64,000 nt of DNA from Granulicella sp. L56 (GTDB lineage Bacteria; Acidobacteriota; Terriglobia; Terriglobales; Acidobacteriaceae). The translations under genes were made by a program, and so were the position numbers. Below, one piece after another: positions 25,895-33,860 of this stretch (within the stretch, counting starts at the first letter, position 1; each line of letters starts with the position of its first letter). The stretch lies in assembly GCF_009765835.1 (NCBI RefSeq), contig NZ_LMUS01000006.1:2410645-2474644 (forward strand), in the 5' to 3' direction. The notes below the pieces were generated by a model. The model saw only the letters and a list, made by a program, of their open reading frames with translations. It had not been told where the DNA came from and did not search any database.

Positions 25895-27454
25895 TCACTT
25901 GAGAACGATGATTAATCCCTCAGAAGCTCTCATATTGATCAAACCACTCACTTCTTGCCCCGCTCGGTCAAGGTACGTCGATGCGAGGATAGTCCCCGTT
26001 TCCACCGTCATTGTCGCCGGGTCTGAGCCAATGTTCAGCAACACGATAATGCGCTGCTTATCATCTATGCGCTGATAGCTCAACATGTTCTTTTCAACGG
26101 TAATAGACTGCAGCGCACCACTCACTAACGTCAAATTGCTGCGCCGCAGATTGATTAGATTGCGATAGAGCTGCAGAATTGACGCAGGATCATGCTCCAG
26201 TGTTGCGACGTTCACCGCTTCATGATCGCCGATAGGAAGCCAGGGTCGCCCCGTGGTGAATCCAGCCGAGGGAGAGCCGTTCCATAGCATCGGAGTTCGT
26301 TCCGGGTCGCGGCCCAAACTGAGTCCCGGTTCGTTTTTCTCCGCAGGATCTTGCACCTGCTCGGGAGGAATCGACACGTTCGTCATCCCAATTTCCTCGC
26401 CGTAGTACATCGTTAGGGTTCCGGGAAGAGTGAGAAGCAACATCGCCGCGACAGGTGCCTGGGACTTTCCAACCCTGCTAGCGATGCGGGCATTATCATG
26501 ATTTCCCAAAACCCAATTGGGCCATGCGCCCTTTGGCAGGGCGGCGTGGTAATCAGATATGACCTGCTTCACCGCTTCAGCGGTCCATGCGCATTGCAGC
26601 AGGTGGAAGTTGAATGGCAGGTTCGCCCCTTTGAGATCTCTTCCGTAGTACGACATCAACTGTGCCACGGGTAAATAAATCTCTCCAATCAGCACGCGCT
26701 GTGGAAACTCATCGACCACCGCTCGCATTCTGGCCACGAGGTCGTGAACCTCAGGTCGGTCCGAGTTATATATCGGCAACTGGCGGTGACTGGAGGGCTG
26801 GCCTAAGCGATAACCGGGGTTTGGCGGGTTATCGCGAAATAGGTCGTCCTTGATCATCAGCCACATAACGTCAACGCGAAAGCCATCCACACCTCGTCGC
26901 AGCCAGAACCTCAAGACATCAAACATAGCGGATTGCACGGCAGGGTTGCGCCAGTTGAGGTCGGGCTGTTGCTTGAGGAATGAATGGTAGTAGTACTGTC
27001 CGGTTGTTTCGTCCCGTTCCCAGCCGGAGCCGCCGAAGTTGCTTAACCAATTATTCGGTTCATCGCGCCACAGGTACCAATCTCGCTTCGGATTATCGCG
27101 AGAGCACCGGCTCTCCAGAAACCAGGGATGCTGATCAGAGGTGTGATTCGGCACAAAATCGAGAATCATCTTCAGACCGCGGCGATGAACCTCCGCGAAC
27201 AGGCGATCAAAGTCCTCCATTGTCCCAAAGATGGGATCTATTCCATAATAATCGGCGACGTCGTATCCGAAATCGGCCATGGGTGACGGATAGATCGGCG
27301 AGATCCAGATCGCATTGATGCCAAGCTCTACCAGATAGTCGAGACGCCGCGGAATTCCGTTCAGGTCACCAATGCCATCGCCATCGCTATCTTGAAAAGA
27401 ACGCGGGTAGATTTCGTATATAACTCCGTGCTGCCACCAGGTCAACCCTTGCAT
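25895..27454 (-). CDS. GH13 alpha-glucosidase (oligo-1,6-glucosidase type)
   Basis: A 519-residue cytosolic enzyme from the start MQGLTWWQHGVIYEIYPRSF at 27454; AGGAG lies about 11 nt upstream. All four GH13 regions are present: DFVPNHTSD (I), GFRVDVMWLM with the nucleophile Asp (II), LIGEIYL with the acid Glu (III) and VLGNHDNAR (IV). GYDVADYYGIDPIFG and SNFGGSGWE are typical of alpha-glucosidases that split maltose, isomaltose or trehalose-related sugars. Divergent by 48 bp from the trehalose-synthase-like gene, so both probably share control and supply glucose or maltose pools for osmoprotection. Confidence 0.92.
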   Translation of the reverse strand: MQGLTWWQHGVIYEIYPRSFQDSDGDGIGDLNGIPRRLDYLVELGINAIWISPIYPSPMADFGYDVADYYGIDPIFGTMEDFDRLFAEVHRRGLKMILDFVPNHTSDQHPWFLESRCSRDNPKRDWYLWRDEPNNWLSNFGGSGWERDETTGQYYYHSFLKQQPDLNWRNPAVQSAMFDVLRFWLRRGVDGFRVDVMWLMIKDDLFRDNPPNPGYRLGQPSSHRQLPIYNSDRPEVHDLVARMRAVVDEFPQRVLIGEIYLPVAQLMSYYGRDLKGANLPFNFHLLQCAWTAEAVKQVISDYHAALPKGAWPNWVLGNHDNARIASRVGKSQAPVAAMLLLTLPGTLTMYYGEEIGMTNVSIPPEQVQDPAEKNEPGLSLGRDPERTPMLWNGSPSAGFTTGRPWLPIGDHEAVNVATLEHDPASILQLYRNLINLRRSNLTLVSGALQSITVEKNMLSYQRIDDKQRIIVLLNIGSDPATMTVETGTILASTYLDRAGQEVSGLINMRASEGLIIVLK

Positions 27455-27502
27455 CTCATCAATCACTCCTGAAGATTTATTTTCTAACGGAAGGTTGCTC
27501 GC

Positions 27503-29173
27503 ATGATCAATGACCTTTGGTACAAGAACGCGGTCATCTACTGTCTCTCCGTTGCTACTTATATGGATGCAAACGGCGACGGGGTCGGTGACTTTAAGGG
27601 CCTGATGCGTCGCCTGGATTATCTGCAAGGAATGGGTGTAACAGCAATCTGGCTAATGCCGTTTCAGCCGTCTCCCTGTAAAGATGACGGCTATGATGTA
27701 GCCGACTACTACGGTGTCGATCCGCGATACGGCTCACTCGGTGATTTTGTGGAATTTGCCGAAGGCTGTAAGCAGCGTGGGATGCGCGTCCTTATCGACC
27801 TCGTTGTGAATCATACTTCGAACGAGCATCCATGGTTTAAGGAGGCCTGCCGCGATCCACAATCGAAATACCGAGATTGGTATGTGTGGTCTAACAAGAA
27901 ACCGAAGAACGCGGCTTCGGGAGTGGTGTTCCCTGGAGTGCAGAAGTCCACATGGAACTACGAGAAGACTGCGAAAGCATATTACTTCCATCGCTTTTAT
28001 GACTTTCAGCCGGACCTTAATACGACCAACCCAGAGGTGCAGGCAGAGATCCTGAAGATTATGGGCTTCTGGTTGCAGTTGGGTGTCTCGGGCTTCCGCA
28101 TGGATGCGGTTCCCTTTGTCATCGCCCAAAAGGGCGCCGAGCTCAAAAAGCCCGGCGAACAATATGACATGTTGAGGACGTTCAGTGAATTCCTGACCTG
28201 GCGGAAAGGGGACGCAATCATTCTTGCGGAGGCCAATGTCCTGCCGGACACAGATCTAAAATACTTTGGCGAGTTCGGGGAACGGTTGCAAATGATGTTT
28301 AATTTCGCCGTCAATCAACATCTGTTCTTTGCGCTGGCCAGCAGCGACTCGAGGCCGCTGGTCAAAGCGATGCAGACCACAAAGCCTCGTCCGGCTACTG
28401 CACAATGGGGGCAGTTCCTGCGCAACAACGACGAACTCGACCTCGGCCGTCTCAGTGACAAGCAGCGTGAGACTGTCTTCGCGGCGTTTGGTCCGGATAA
28501 GAATATGCAGCTTTATCAACGCGGGATTCGGCGGCGACTCCCACCCATGTTACAGGGAGACCGCCGACGGTTGGAGCTCGCTTACAGTTTGATGATGACC
28601 CTGCCAGGCACCCCGGTGATTCGCTATGGCGACGAGATAGGAATGGGAGACGATCTTAGCCTCCCGGAGCGAAACTGCGCTCGTACACCAATGCAGTGGT
28701 CAACCGAGCCGAATGCGGGCTTCACGACAAGTGACAAGCCCATCATGCCGGCGATCAGCGAAGGCCCCTACAGCTTTCAGCATGTCAATGTAGCAGCTCA
28801 GCGTCGCGAGCCAAACTCACTTCTGAATTGGATGGAACGTATCATTCGCATGCGTAAAGAGGTACCTGAGATTGGCTGGGGAGATTTTTCATTCATCCCC
28901 ATGAAAACACCTCGGGTTTTGGCCATGCGCTACGCTTGGCGCAACAATTCGGTGGTATGTATGCATAACTTGAGTGGCGAGCCTCAGGAAGTTCAGTTCT
29001 CGATGCGCGCAGAAGACGAAAAGGAATGCACTCTTGTGAACCTTCTGTCTGAAGACCATAGCTACCCTGAGAAGAATGGTAAGCACTCCATCTTGTTCGA
29101 GCCTTATGGCTACCGGTGGTTTCGTATTTGCGGTTTGGATTATCTACTAAAACGTTCAGAAACGCTAAGCTAA
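27503..29173 (+). CDS. GH13 trehalose synthase-like enzyme
   Basis: A 556-residue enzyme beginning MINDLWYKNAVIYCLSVATY, like maltose alpha-D-glucosyltransferase (TreS). Regions: DLVVNHTSNEHPWF, GFRMDAVPFV (nucleophile), ILAEANVLP (acid/base) and FLRNNDELDLGRLS. In TreS region IV is usually RNHDELTL; here Asn replaces the His, a substitution seen in a TreS-related subgroup (GH13_33-like), so its product could differ. No maltokinase domain is fused. Divergent to the alpha-glucosidase and followed by a response regulator and kinase, suggesting stress-controlled trehalose metabolism. Confidence 0.85.
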   Translation: MINDLWYKNAVIYCLSVATYMDANGDGVGDFKGLMRRLDYLQGMGVTAIWLMPFQPSPCKDDGYDVADYYGVDPRYGSLGDFVEFAEGCKQRGMRVLIDLVVNHTSNEHPWFKEACRDPQSKYRDWYVWSNKKPKNAASGVVFPGVQKSTWNYEKTAKAYYFHRFYDFQPDLNTTNPEVQAEILKIMGFWLQLGVSGFRMDAVPFVIAQKGAELKKPGEQYDMLRTFSEFLTWRKGDAIILAEANVLPDTDLKYFGEFGERLQMMFNFAVNQHLFFALASSDSRPLVKAMQTTKPRPATAQWGQFLRNNDELDLGRLSDKQRETVFAAFGPDKNMQLYQRGIRRRLPPMLQGDRRRLELAYSLMMTLPGTPVIRYGDEIGMGDDLSLPERNCARTPMQWSTEPNAGFTTSDKPIMPAISEGPYSFQHVNVAAQRREPNSLLNWMERIIRMRKEVPEIGWGDFSFIPMKTPRVLAMRYAWRNNSVVCMHNLSGEPQEVQFSMRAEDEKECTLVNLLSEDHSYPEKNGKHSILFEPYGYRWFRICGLDYLLKRSETLS

Positions 29174-29384
29174 ATTAATGTAGAACCCTTCGGGAATATC
29201 CATCATTGAGGTCATCTTTACTCCCTACGAACCTTTACCCGGTCTCCGGGTTTGGTACATGAGACAACTTCAGCCATCTTTTAGTTCTACAACATTTCTG
29301 AACAGAAGATGAATGCCCAGAACCGTACCGAGCGAGAGAAAAGCGCGGTCAGCGTACCCTAGAAGGAGTGACCAAGGAGAGCGC

Positions 29385-29750
29385 ATGCCCGATATAAAAC
29401 CTGTAGTTTTTGTCGTCGATGATGAAGCGGTGATCGCGCAGACACTTGCCATTATTTTGAATCAGGCGGGATTTCAGGCGAGTGCCTACGATCACCCGAA
29501 CAAGGCTATTGCCGCCCGTGCGGAACTGGTTCCCGATCTTCTTATCAGTGACGTGATGATGCCGGGCATGAGTGGCATTGAGTTGGCGGTTCACTTCCGC
29601 CAGGCGCAGCCCGAATGCAAAGTGCTCCTGTTCTCTGGGCAGACTGCAACGGCGGATCTGCTGGAAAAGGCTCGCGAACAGGGATACGATTTCGATCTAC
29701 TCTCCAAGCCGGTGCATCCCGCCGATCTTTTGGCGAAGCTACGCAATTGA
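29385..29750 (+). CDS. Single-domain response regulator
   Basis: A 121-residue receiver domain with no output domain. The start at 29385 has AAGGAG 5 nt upstream. Conserved residues: acidic pair in VFVVDDEAVIAQ, phospho-acceptor Asp in LLISDVMMPGMSG (about residue 55), Thr/Ser in LLFSGQT and Lys in LLSKPVHP. It lies 60 bp before the histidine kinase and is probably its partner. Without an output domain it would pass the signal by protein contact or phosphorelay. Confidence 0.9.
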   Translation: MPDIKPVVFVVDDEAVIAQTLAIILNQAGFQASAYDHPNKAIAARAELVPDLLISDVMMPGMSGIELAVHFRQAQPECKVLLFSGQTATADLLEKAREQGYDFDLLSKPVHPADLLAKLRN

Positions 29751-29810
29751 AAGTCGACCGTTTGGTTGTCAGGTAGACAACGCGCCCGGTGCTTACGAAC
29801 TCGACTAATT

Positions 29811-30602
29811 GTGGCAAACCAACCTTTGGCCACCAAATCTCCTCAGATAGCTATGGACTCGCCTCTTGTACCTCGCGAATCCTTTGAGGACGAAGGTCAG
29901 AAGCTCAAAGTCTGCGAAGAAAATCTGAAGCGCTATCACCAGCTCGCCTTGGCGGGGAGACTGGTTGGCGCGACAATGCACGAAGTCAACAATCGCCTGG
30001 CAGCCCTGACCAATCTCATCTTTCTGGCAAGGACTCTTTCCGAGCCTCCGAATCCGAGTATTGAGTACCTGGATGAGGCCGACCTCCAGCTCCGAAATTT
30101 GGGAGAGATCACATCCAGAAGTCTTGCCTTCATCCGCGTGGAAGTCGATCCTAAGGAAGTTGACTTAGTAGAGCTAGCGACATCGGCTTTACGTCTTCAC
30201 GAGCAGCAAATTGCAAAGAAGCGAATCCAGGTTCAGACCCGTTCCGCCGAATCGGCTGCGGCGGTTGTGAAAAGGGGCGAGATGTATCAGGTCCTCACCA
30301 ACCTGCTTCTCAATGCAATCGAAGCGCTGCCGCATTCAGGAGACCTACACATACGGGTCGCTCTTCATTCGCCAAACGCGACGATCACGATTGCTGACAA
30401 TGGACCCGGAATCCCCGAATCGATGCGAAGCACTCTTTTTGACTCGTTCAAAAGTGGAAGAATGGATGGAAATGGGCTTGGTCTCTGGATCGTGCGTGAA
30501 ATCGTTCATTCCCACGGAGGCACGATTCGCTATCGGAGCAGCGGTTTACAAGGAAAGAGTGGAACGGTCTTTCGCGTAACTCTTCCGACGCGCAAGACCT
30601 AA
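29811..30602 (+). CDS. Cytosolic histidine kinase, partner of the response regulator
   Basis: About 263 residues, no membrane helix. The start is unclear: GTG 29811, ATG 29853 or TTG 29766, none with a good ribosome-binding site. An N-terminal helix carries the phospho-acceptor His in GATMHEVNNRLAALTNLIFL, then an ATPase domain with N box (LLLNAIEALP), G1 (ADNGPGIPES) and G2 (GNGLGLWIVREI). Lacks PAS or other sensor domains, so input must come through protein contact, perhaps from the neighbouring regulator. Follows it on the same strand. Confidence 0.85.
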   Translation: MANQPLATKSPQIAMDSPLVPRESFEDEGQKLKVCEENLKRYHQLALAGRLVGATMHEVNNRLAALTNLIFLARTLSEPPNPSIEYLDEADLQLRNLGEITSRSLAFIRVEVDPKEVDLVELATSALRLHEQQIAKKRIQVQTRSAESAAAVVKRGEMYQVLTNLLLNAIEALPHSGDLHIRVALHSPNATITIADNGPGIPESMRSTLFDSFKSGRMDGNGLGLWIVREIVHSHGGTIRYRSSGLQGKSGTVFRVTLPTRKT

Positions 30603-30689
30603 GTGTCAGTCTCGGTCAGCAACACAACCGGCGGAGATGGTGCCCTTAGTTGTTACTGCACTGTCCACAAAAGGTTCGATGCGCACCGC

Positions 30690-31081
30690 CATGTCAGACT
30701 GCTCTTGAGGAAGGGTACGAGTAAAGTTCGTTTCAGCCTTGCCGTGGCGCTCGAAAAGTTAGTCTCAATCTGACGCATTAGTACCGCGCGGCTCCGTCCG
30801 TGCTCGATGGCCGCATGCGCGTACCATCCGCGCTCCAGACCCGCGGGTACACGCAAAATTTGAATATTGTGTCCCCAAGGTAATTTGGCAACAAGCTGTT
30901 GCACAATTGAAGTATCGGGCCACTCTCTCGCTTTGTCTCGCATATTGCGCAGGTTACGTGATCCCAACCCTTCTATTCCCGGGAATTCTCGCACCCTAGC
31001 TCTGAATCGCATCCCCGTCGAGAAATAGATGACTTGCGAAATACGGCTGCAGAAGCAAAGGGCAACTCTGGTTCCCCTCAT
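30690..31081 (-). pseudogene. Remnant of a DUF1016 / YhcG-type nuclease
   Basis: The frame contains LGSRNLRNMRDKAREWPDTS, KLPWGHNIQILRV and WYAHAAIEHGRSRAVLMRQI, which match the N-terminal DUF1016 domain of YhcG-like PDDEXK nucleases (LPWGHN and WYAxAAIEHGWSRxVLxxQIE). The nuclease domain is absent and the start of the frame (MRGTRVALCFC) is foreign. A fragment from a mobile-element-borne gene, just upstream of the stressosome operon. Confidence 0.7.
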
Positions 31082-31180
31082 TTGGCTTCATTTTGAGAGA
31101 GCGCTCTAGGCTATTCCCGTTTTCTTGTAAAATCAAACGGGTCTTACACGATTTCAGTTACATGCAAGATGGGAGTACGA

Positions 31181-32062
31181 ATGCCGAAGGTATTGGACGC
31201 AGTTCGAAAGAATCAAGGAGCCGTGCTCGACGGATGGCTACAGAGCCTTAAAACCGGAATCCGCAGACGTGATTTGATAGATGAACGTGAACTCAAGTCG
31301 CAGGCTGGAGAAGTTCTTGCAACCATCTGTGCTGCTCCACCGGATACACCGCTCGACGATCTCAGTGTCGCGGCCTGGCAACCTCTGAGAGACCTTCTGG
31401 CCAGTCTTTCGGCGTCTCGGGCAGTTCAAGGGTTCACTCCGTCGGAAACTGCAGTGTTTGTGCTCTCGCTCAAGACTCCTTTATTCAGTCTGGTTCGTGA
31501 CCAAAAGGGAGACAACGCTGACCAACTCTACGCGGAGATGACCGCGACAGGCGACTTCATCGACAAGCTTGCGCTGCACACGACGGATAGCTTCATCCAT
31601 GGTCGCGACCAGGTGATTGCTCGCCAGCAGGAAGAGATGCTCGAGCTTTCCACTCCCGTGGTGACGCTTTGGGATGGGATCGTCGCACTTCCACTGATTG
31701 GCACGCTGGACAGCGCACGTACGCAGGTCGTTATGGAGTCGTTGCTTCAGGCGATTGTCCAAACAAACTCGCGATTTGCGATTATTGATATTACAGGGGT
31801 GCCGACCGTAGACACACTGGTCGCGCAGCACTTGCTGAAAACCATTACCGCAGCACGGCTGATGGGCGCGGAGTGCATTTTGAGCGGAATACGTCCGCAG
31901 ATCGCGCAGACGATCGTCCACCTCGGAATCAACCTCGAAGATGTCATCACTAAAGCTAAACTGTCCGACGCTTTCAAACTCGCATTGGAACGCAGCGGTC
32001 GCGCGGTTACGCGTGTGGCTAAGGTCAACGCTTCGATACCGTCCGGGGCGCGGGAGCTGTAA
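31181..32062 (+). CDS. rsbR: RsbR-type stressosome protein (N-terminal sensor + STAS)
   Basis: About 293 residues. ATG 31181 (MPKVLDAVRKN) is preferred as GGGAG lies 5 nt upstream; ATG 31169 is in the same frame. The N-terminal ~155 residues are all-helical with the RsbRD-type pattern (LDGWLQSL, LFSLVRDQ), a non-heme-globin or Rsb_N-like sensor. The C-terminal STAS domain (about 156-270) has LPLIGTLDSARTQVVMESLL and DITGVPTVDTLVAQHLLKTI; the Thr residues in IGTLD and VDTLV sit where RsbR is phosphorylated by RsbT. Forms the stressosome shell with RsbS. First gene of a six-gene operon; its TAA overlaps the ATG of rsbS (TAATG). Confidence 0.93.
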   Translation: MPKVLDAVRKNQGAVLDGWLQSLKTGIRRRDLIDERELKSQAGEVLATICAAPPDTPLDDLSVAAWQPLRDLLASLSASRAVQGFTPSETAVFVLSLKTPLFSLVRDQKGDNADQLYAEMTATGDFIDKLALHTTDSFIHGRDQVIARQQEEMLELSTPVVTLWDGIVALPLIGTLDSARTQVVMESLLQAIVQTNSRFAIIDITGVPTVDTLVAQHLLKTITAARLMGAECILSGIRPQIAQTIVHLGINLEDVITKAKLSDAFKLALERSGRAVTRVAKVNASIPSGAREL

Positions 32063-32457
32063 TGGAACGAATTCCAATCTTGCGGATGGGTAACTTTCTT
32101 CTCGTCACCATTCAGGTCGATATGCACGACAAACTGGCACTTACGCTGCAGGATGATCTAACAGCGAAGATTGCGGATGTTGGCGCCAAAGGCGTTCTGA
32201 TCGACATTTCATCGCTCGAGATCGTGGACTCCTTTATTGGAAGAACGCTGGCAAACATTGCATCCATGGCGAGAGTCCTGGATGCTCAGACGGTGGTCGT
32301 CGGCATGCAGCCGGCGGTGGCTATAACGCTCGTGGAACTGGGGATGTCTTTGCCGGGTATTCGGACCGCGCTGAATGTTGAGTCAGGCATGCAATACCTC
32401 CATGAGACAGCTACAGCTTACGGAGACAGCGAGGATTATGACGGGGACAGTGAGTAA
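32062..32457 (+). CDS. rsbS: RsbS, single-domain STAS stressosome scaffold
   Basis: A 131-residue STAS protein: MERIPILRMGNFLLVTIQVD, then VLIDISSLEIVDSFIGRTLA with the phospho-acceptor Ser57 in VDSFIGR, and VVVGMQPAVAITLVELGM. This Ser is the RsbT target in known stressosomes. The C-terminal end (ETATAYGDSEDYDGDSE) is unusually acidic and longer than in Bacillus RsbS; it may be a side effect of the overlap with rsbT. RsbS holds RsbT inactive until stress. Overlaps rsbR by 1 nt and rsbT by 20 nt, implying translational coupling. Confidence 0.94.
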   Translation: MERIPILRMGNFLLVTIQVDMHDKLALTLQDDLTAKIADVGAKGVLIDISSLEIVDSFIGRTLANIASMARVLDAQTVVVGMQPAVAITLVELGMSLPGIRTALNVESGMQYLHETATAYGDSEDYDGDSE

Positions 32458-32848
32458 AACTGAAAGGCTCCCCATCAAAGATTCTTCAGATGTGGTGTTT
32501 GTGAGACAACGGGTCCGGGTCTGGGCGACGAACTTAAAACTCAGCCTGGTCGACCAGACAAAAATCGTTACAGCTGCCAGCGAACTGGGACGCAATACTC
32601 TTGAGCACGGCGGCGGCGGAGAACTCGAAATTGCGGAAGTCGTTGATGGCGTCCGTAAGGGCATCCGGTTGAGCTTCTCCGATAAGGGCCCCGGAATCGC
32701 CGACATTAAGCAAGCTCTTACAGATGGATTCACCAGCAAACAGGGCATGGGATTAGGGCTTGGCGGTAGTAAACGGCTCATGAACGAATTCGACATTAAA
32801 ACTGCTCCTGGCGAAGGAACTACTGTCACTGTGACCCGATGGAAATGA
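32438..32848 (+). CDS. rsbT: RsbT, stressosome serine/threonine kinase
   Basis: A 136-residue GHKL ATPase-fold kinase: N box AASELGRNTLEHGGGG, G1 FSDKGPGIADI, G2 KQGMGLGLGGSKRLMNEF. These are the RsbT hallmarks (MGLGLxGxKRLMDEF). ATG 32438 or GTG 32450 may start it; both overlap the end of rsbS. On stress it phosphorylates RsbS and RsbR, leaves the complex and activates a downstream partner, in Bacillus the phosphatase RsbU. No RsbU-type protein is visible here; the following multi-domain proteins may be its partners. Confidence 0.94.
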   Translation: MTGTVSKTERLPIKDSSDVVFVRQRVRVWATNLKLSLVDQTKIVTAASELGRNTLEHGGGGELEIAEVVDGVRKGIRLSFSDKGPGIADIKQALTDGFTSKQGMGLGLGGSKRLMNEFDIKTAPGEGTTVTVTRWK

Positions 32849-33858
32849 GAAAAAGAGCGGGCATCGTGCTGTCGGTAACTGCTGGCGACTCCAGTCAGGT
32901 TGGTCATGCACGCCGCCAGGCTGTCGCGATGGCGGCGGCTATGGGATTCAGCGAACTGAGACAAGGCCAGCTCGGAATCATCATCACCGAAGCTGCCGGG
33001 AACATCGCGGCTCATGCCCAGCAAGGAGAAATCGTCTTAACTCCATGGCAGTTTCAGAAAGACATTGGGATCGATGTGCTGGCGCTGGATAGTGGAAAAG
33101 GTATAGCGGACATCGGGCGTTCGCTGGAGGACGGATATTCGACTGCCGGGACGCCGGGCCAAGGGCTGGGAGCGATGTCTCGTCTTTCGTCTACGCTCCA
33201 GATTTATTCGTCACCCGGTAAGGGAACTGCGTTGCTTGCAAGGGTGGTTCAGGAGTCGGCGTCAGCTGAAGTTGTTGCTAATGATTATGCTCTTGGAGCA
33301 GTGTCGTTGCCGATTGCCGGTGAAACGGCCTGCGGCGACGCCTGGAATGCTGTTTATACTCCCGGCCGAAGCATCTACATCGTTGCCGATGGTTTGGGGC
33401 ACGGGCCGTCGGCGGCAGAGGCCTCAGCAGAAGCCATCCGTATCTTTGCGGAATCGGCGCACCTTTCACCTGCCCGCATCCTGGCGGATGCCCATGGCGC
33501 TCTCGCCAAGACTCGCGGAGCGGCAGTCTCGATCGCCGAGATTGACCACACCAAGGGGCTGTTAAACTACGCTGGGGTAGGCAACGTTGCCGGAGCAATC
33601 CTTCAAGGTTCCAAGACGCGTAGCATGATTTCAATGAACGGAACTCTTGGTCACACTATCGGGCGTATTCAACAGTTCGCCTACCCGTGGGAAAAGAATT
33701 CCTCGCTCATCATGCACTCAGACGGCCTCGCAACTCGATGGAGTTTTGAGCAATATCCCGGGCTTTCTGTGCGTCACCCGGCCCTGCTAGCGGGAGTGCT
33801 TTACAGGGACTTTTGCAGGAAGCGTGATGATGTCACAATACTTATCACGCGTATATAG
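32839..33858 (+). CDS. Fusion of RsbT/RsbW-like ATPase and RsbX-like PP2C phosphatase
   Basis: About 339 residues; ATG 32839 or ATG 32845 (the latter overlaps the rsbT stop as ATGA). Residues 1-140 are a GHKL domain: ITEAAGNIAAHAQQGEI (N box), LDSGKGIADIG (G1) and GQGLGAMSRLSS (degenerate G2). Residues 150-338 are a SpoIIE/PP2C phosphatase: GDAWNAVYTP, IVADGLGHGPSAAEAS with the metal-binding Asp, MHSDGLAT and CRKRDDVTIL. RsbX resets the stressosome by dephosphorylating RsbS/RsbR; here that activity is joined to a second kinase-like domain, a combination known from two-component-linked stressosomes of proteobacteria and Acidobacteria. Probably both senses and reverses RsbT action. Confidence 0.9.
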   Translation: MEMRKRAGIVLSVTAGDSSQVGHARRQAVAMAAAMGFSELRQGQLGIIITEAAGNIAAHAQQGEIVLTPWQFQKDIGIDVLALDSGKGIADIGRSLEDGYSTAGTPGQGLGAMSRLSSTLQIYSSPGKGTALLARVVQESASAEVVANDYALGAVSLPIAGETACGDAWNAVYTPGRSIYIVADGLGHGPSAAEASAEAIRIFAESAHLSPARILADAHGALAKTRGAAVSIAEIDHTKGLLNYAGVGNVAGAILQGSKTRSMISMNGTLGHTIGRIQQFAYPWEKNSSLIMHSDGLATRWSFEQYPGLSVRHPALLAGVLYRDFCRKRDDVTILITRI

Positions 33859-33860
33859 CC

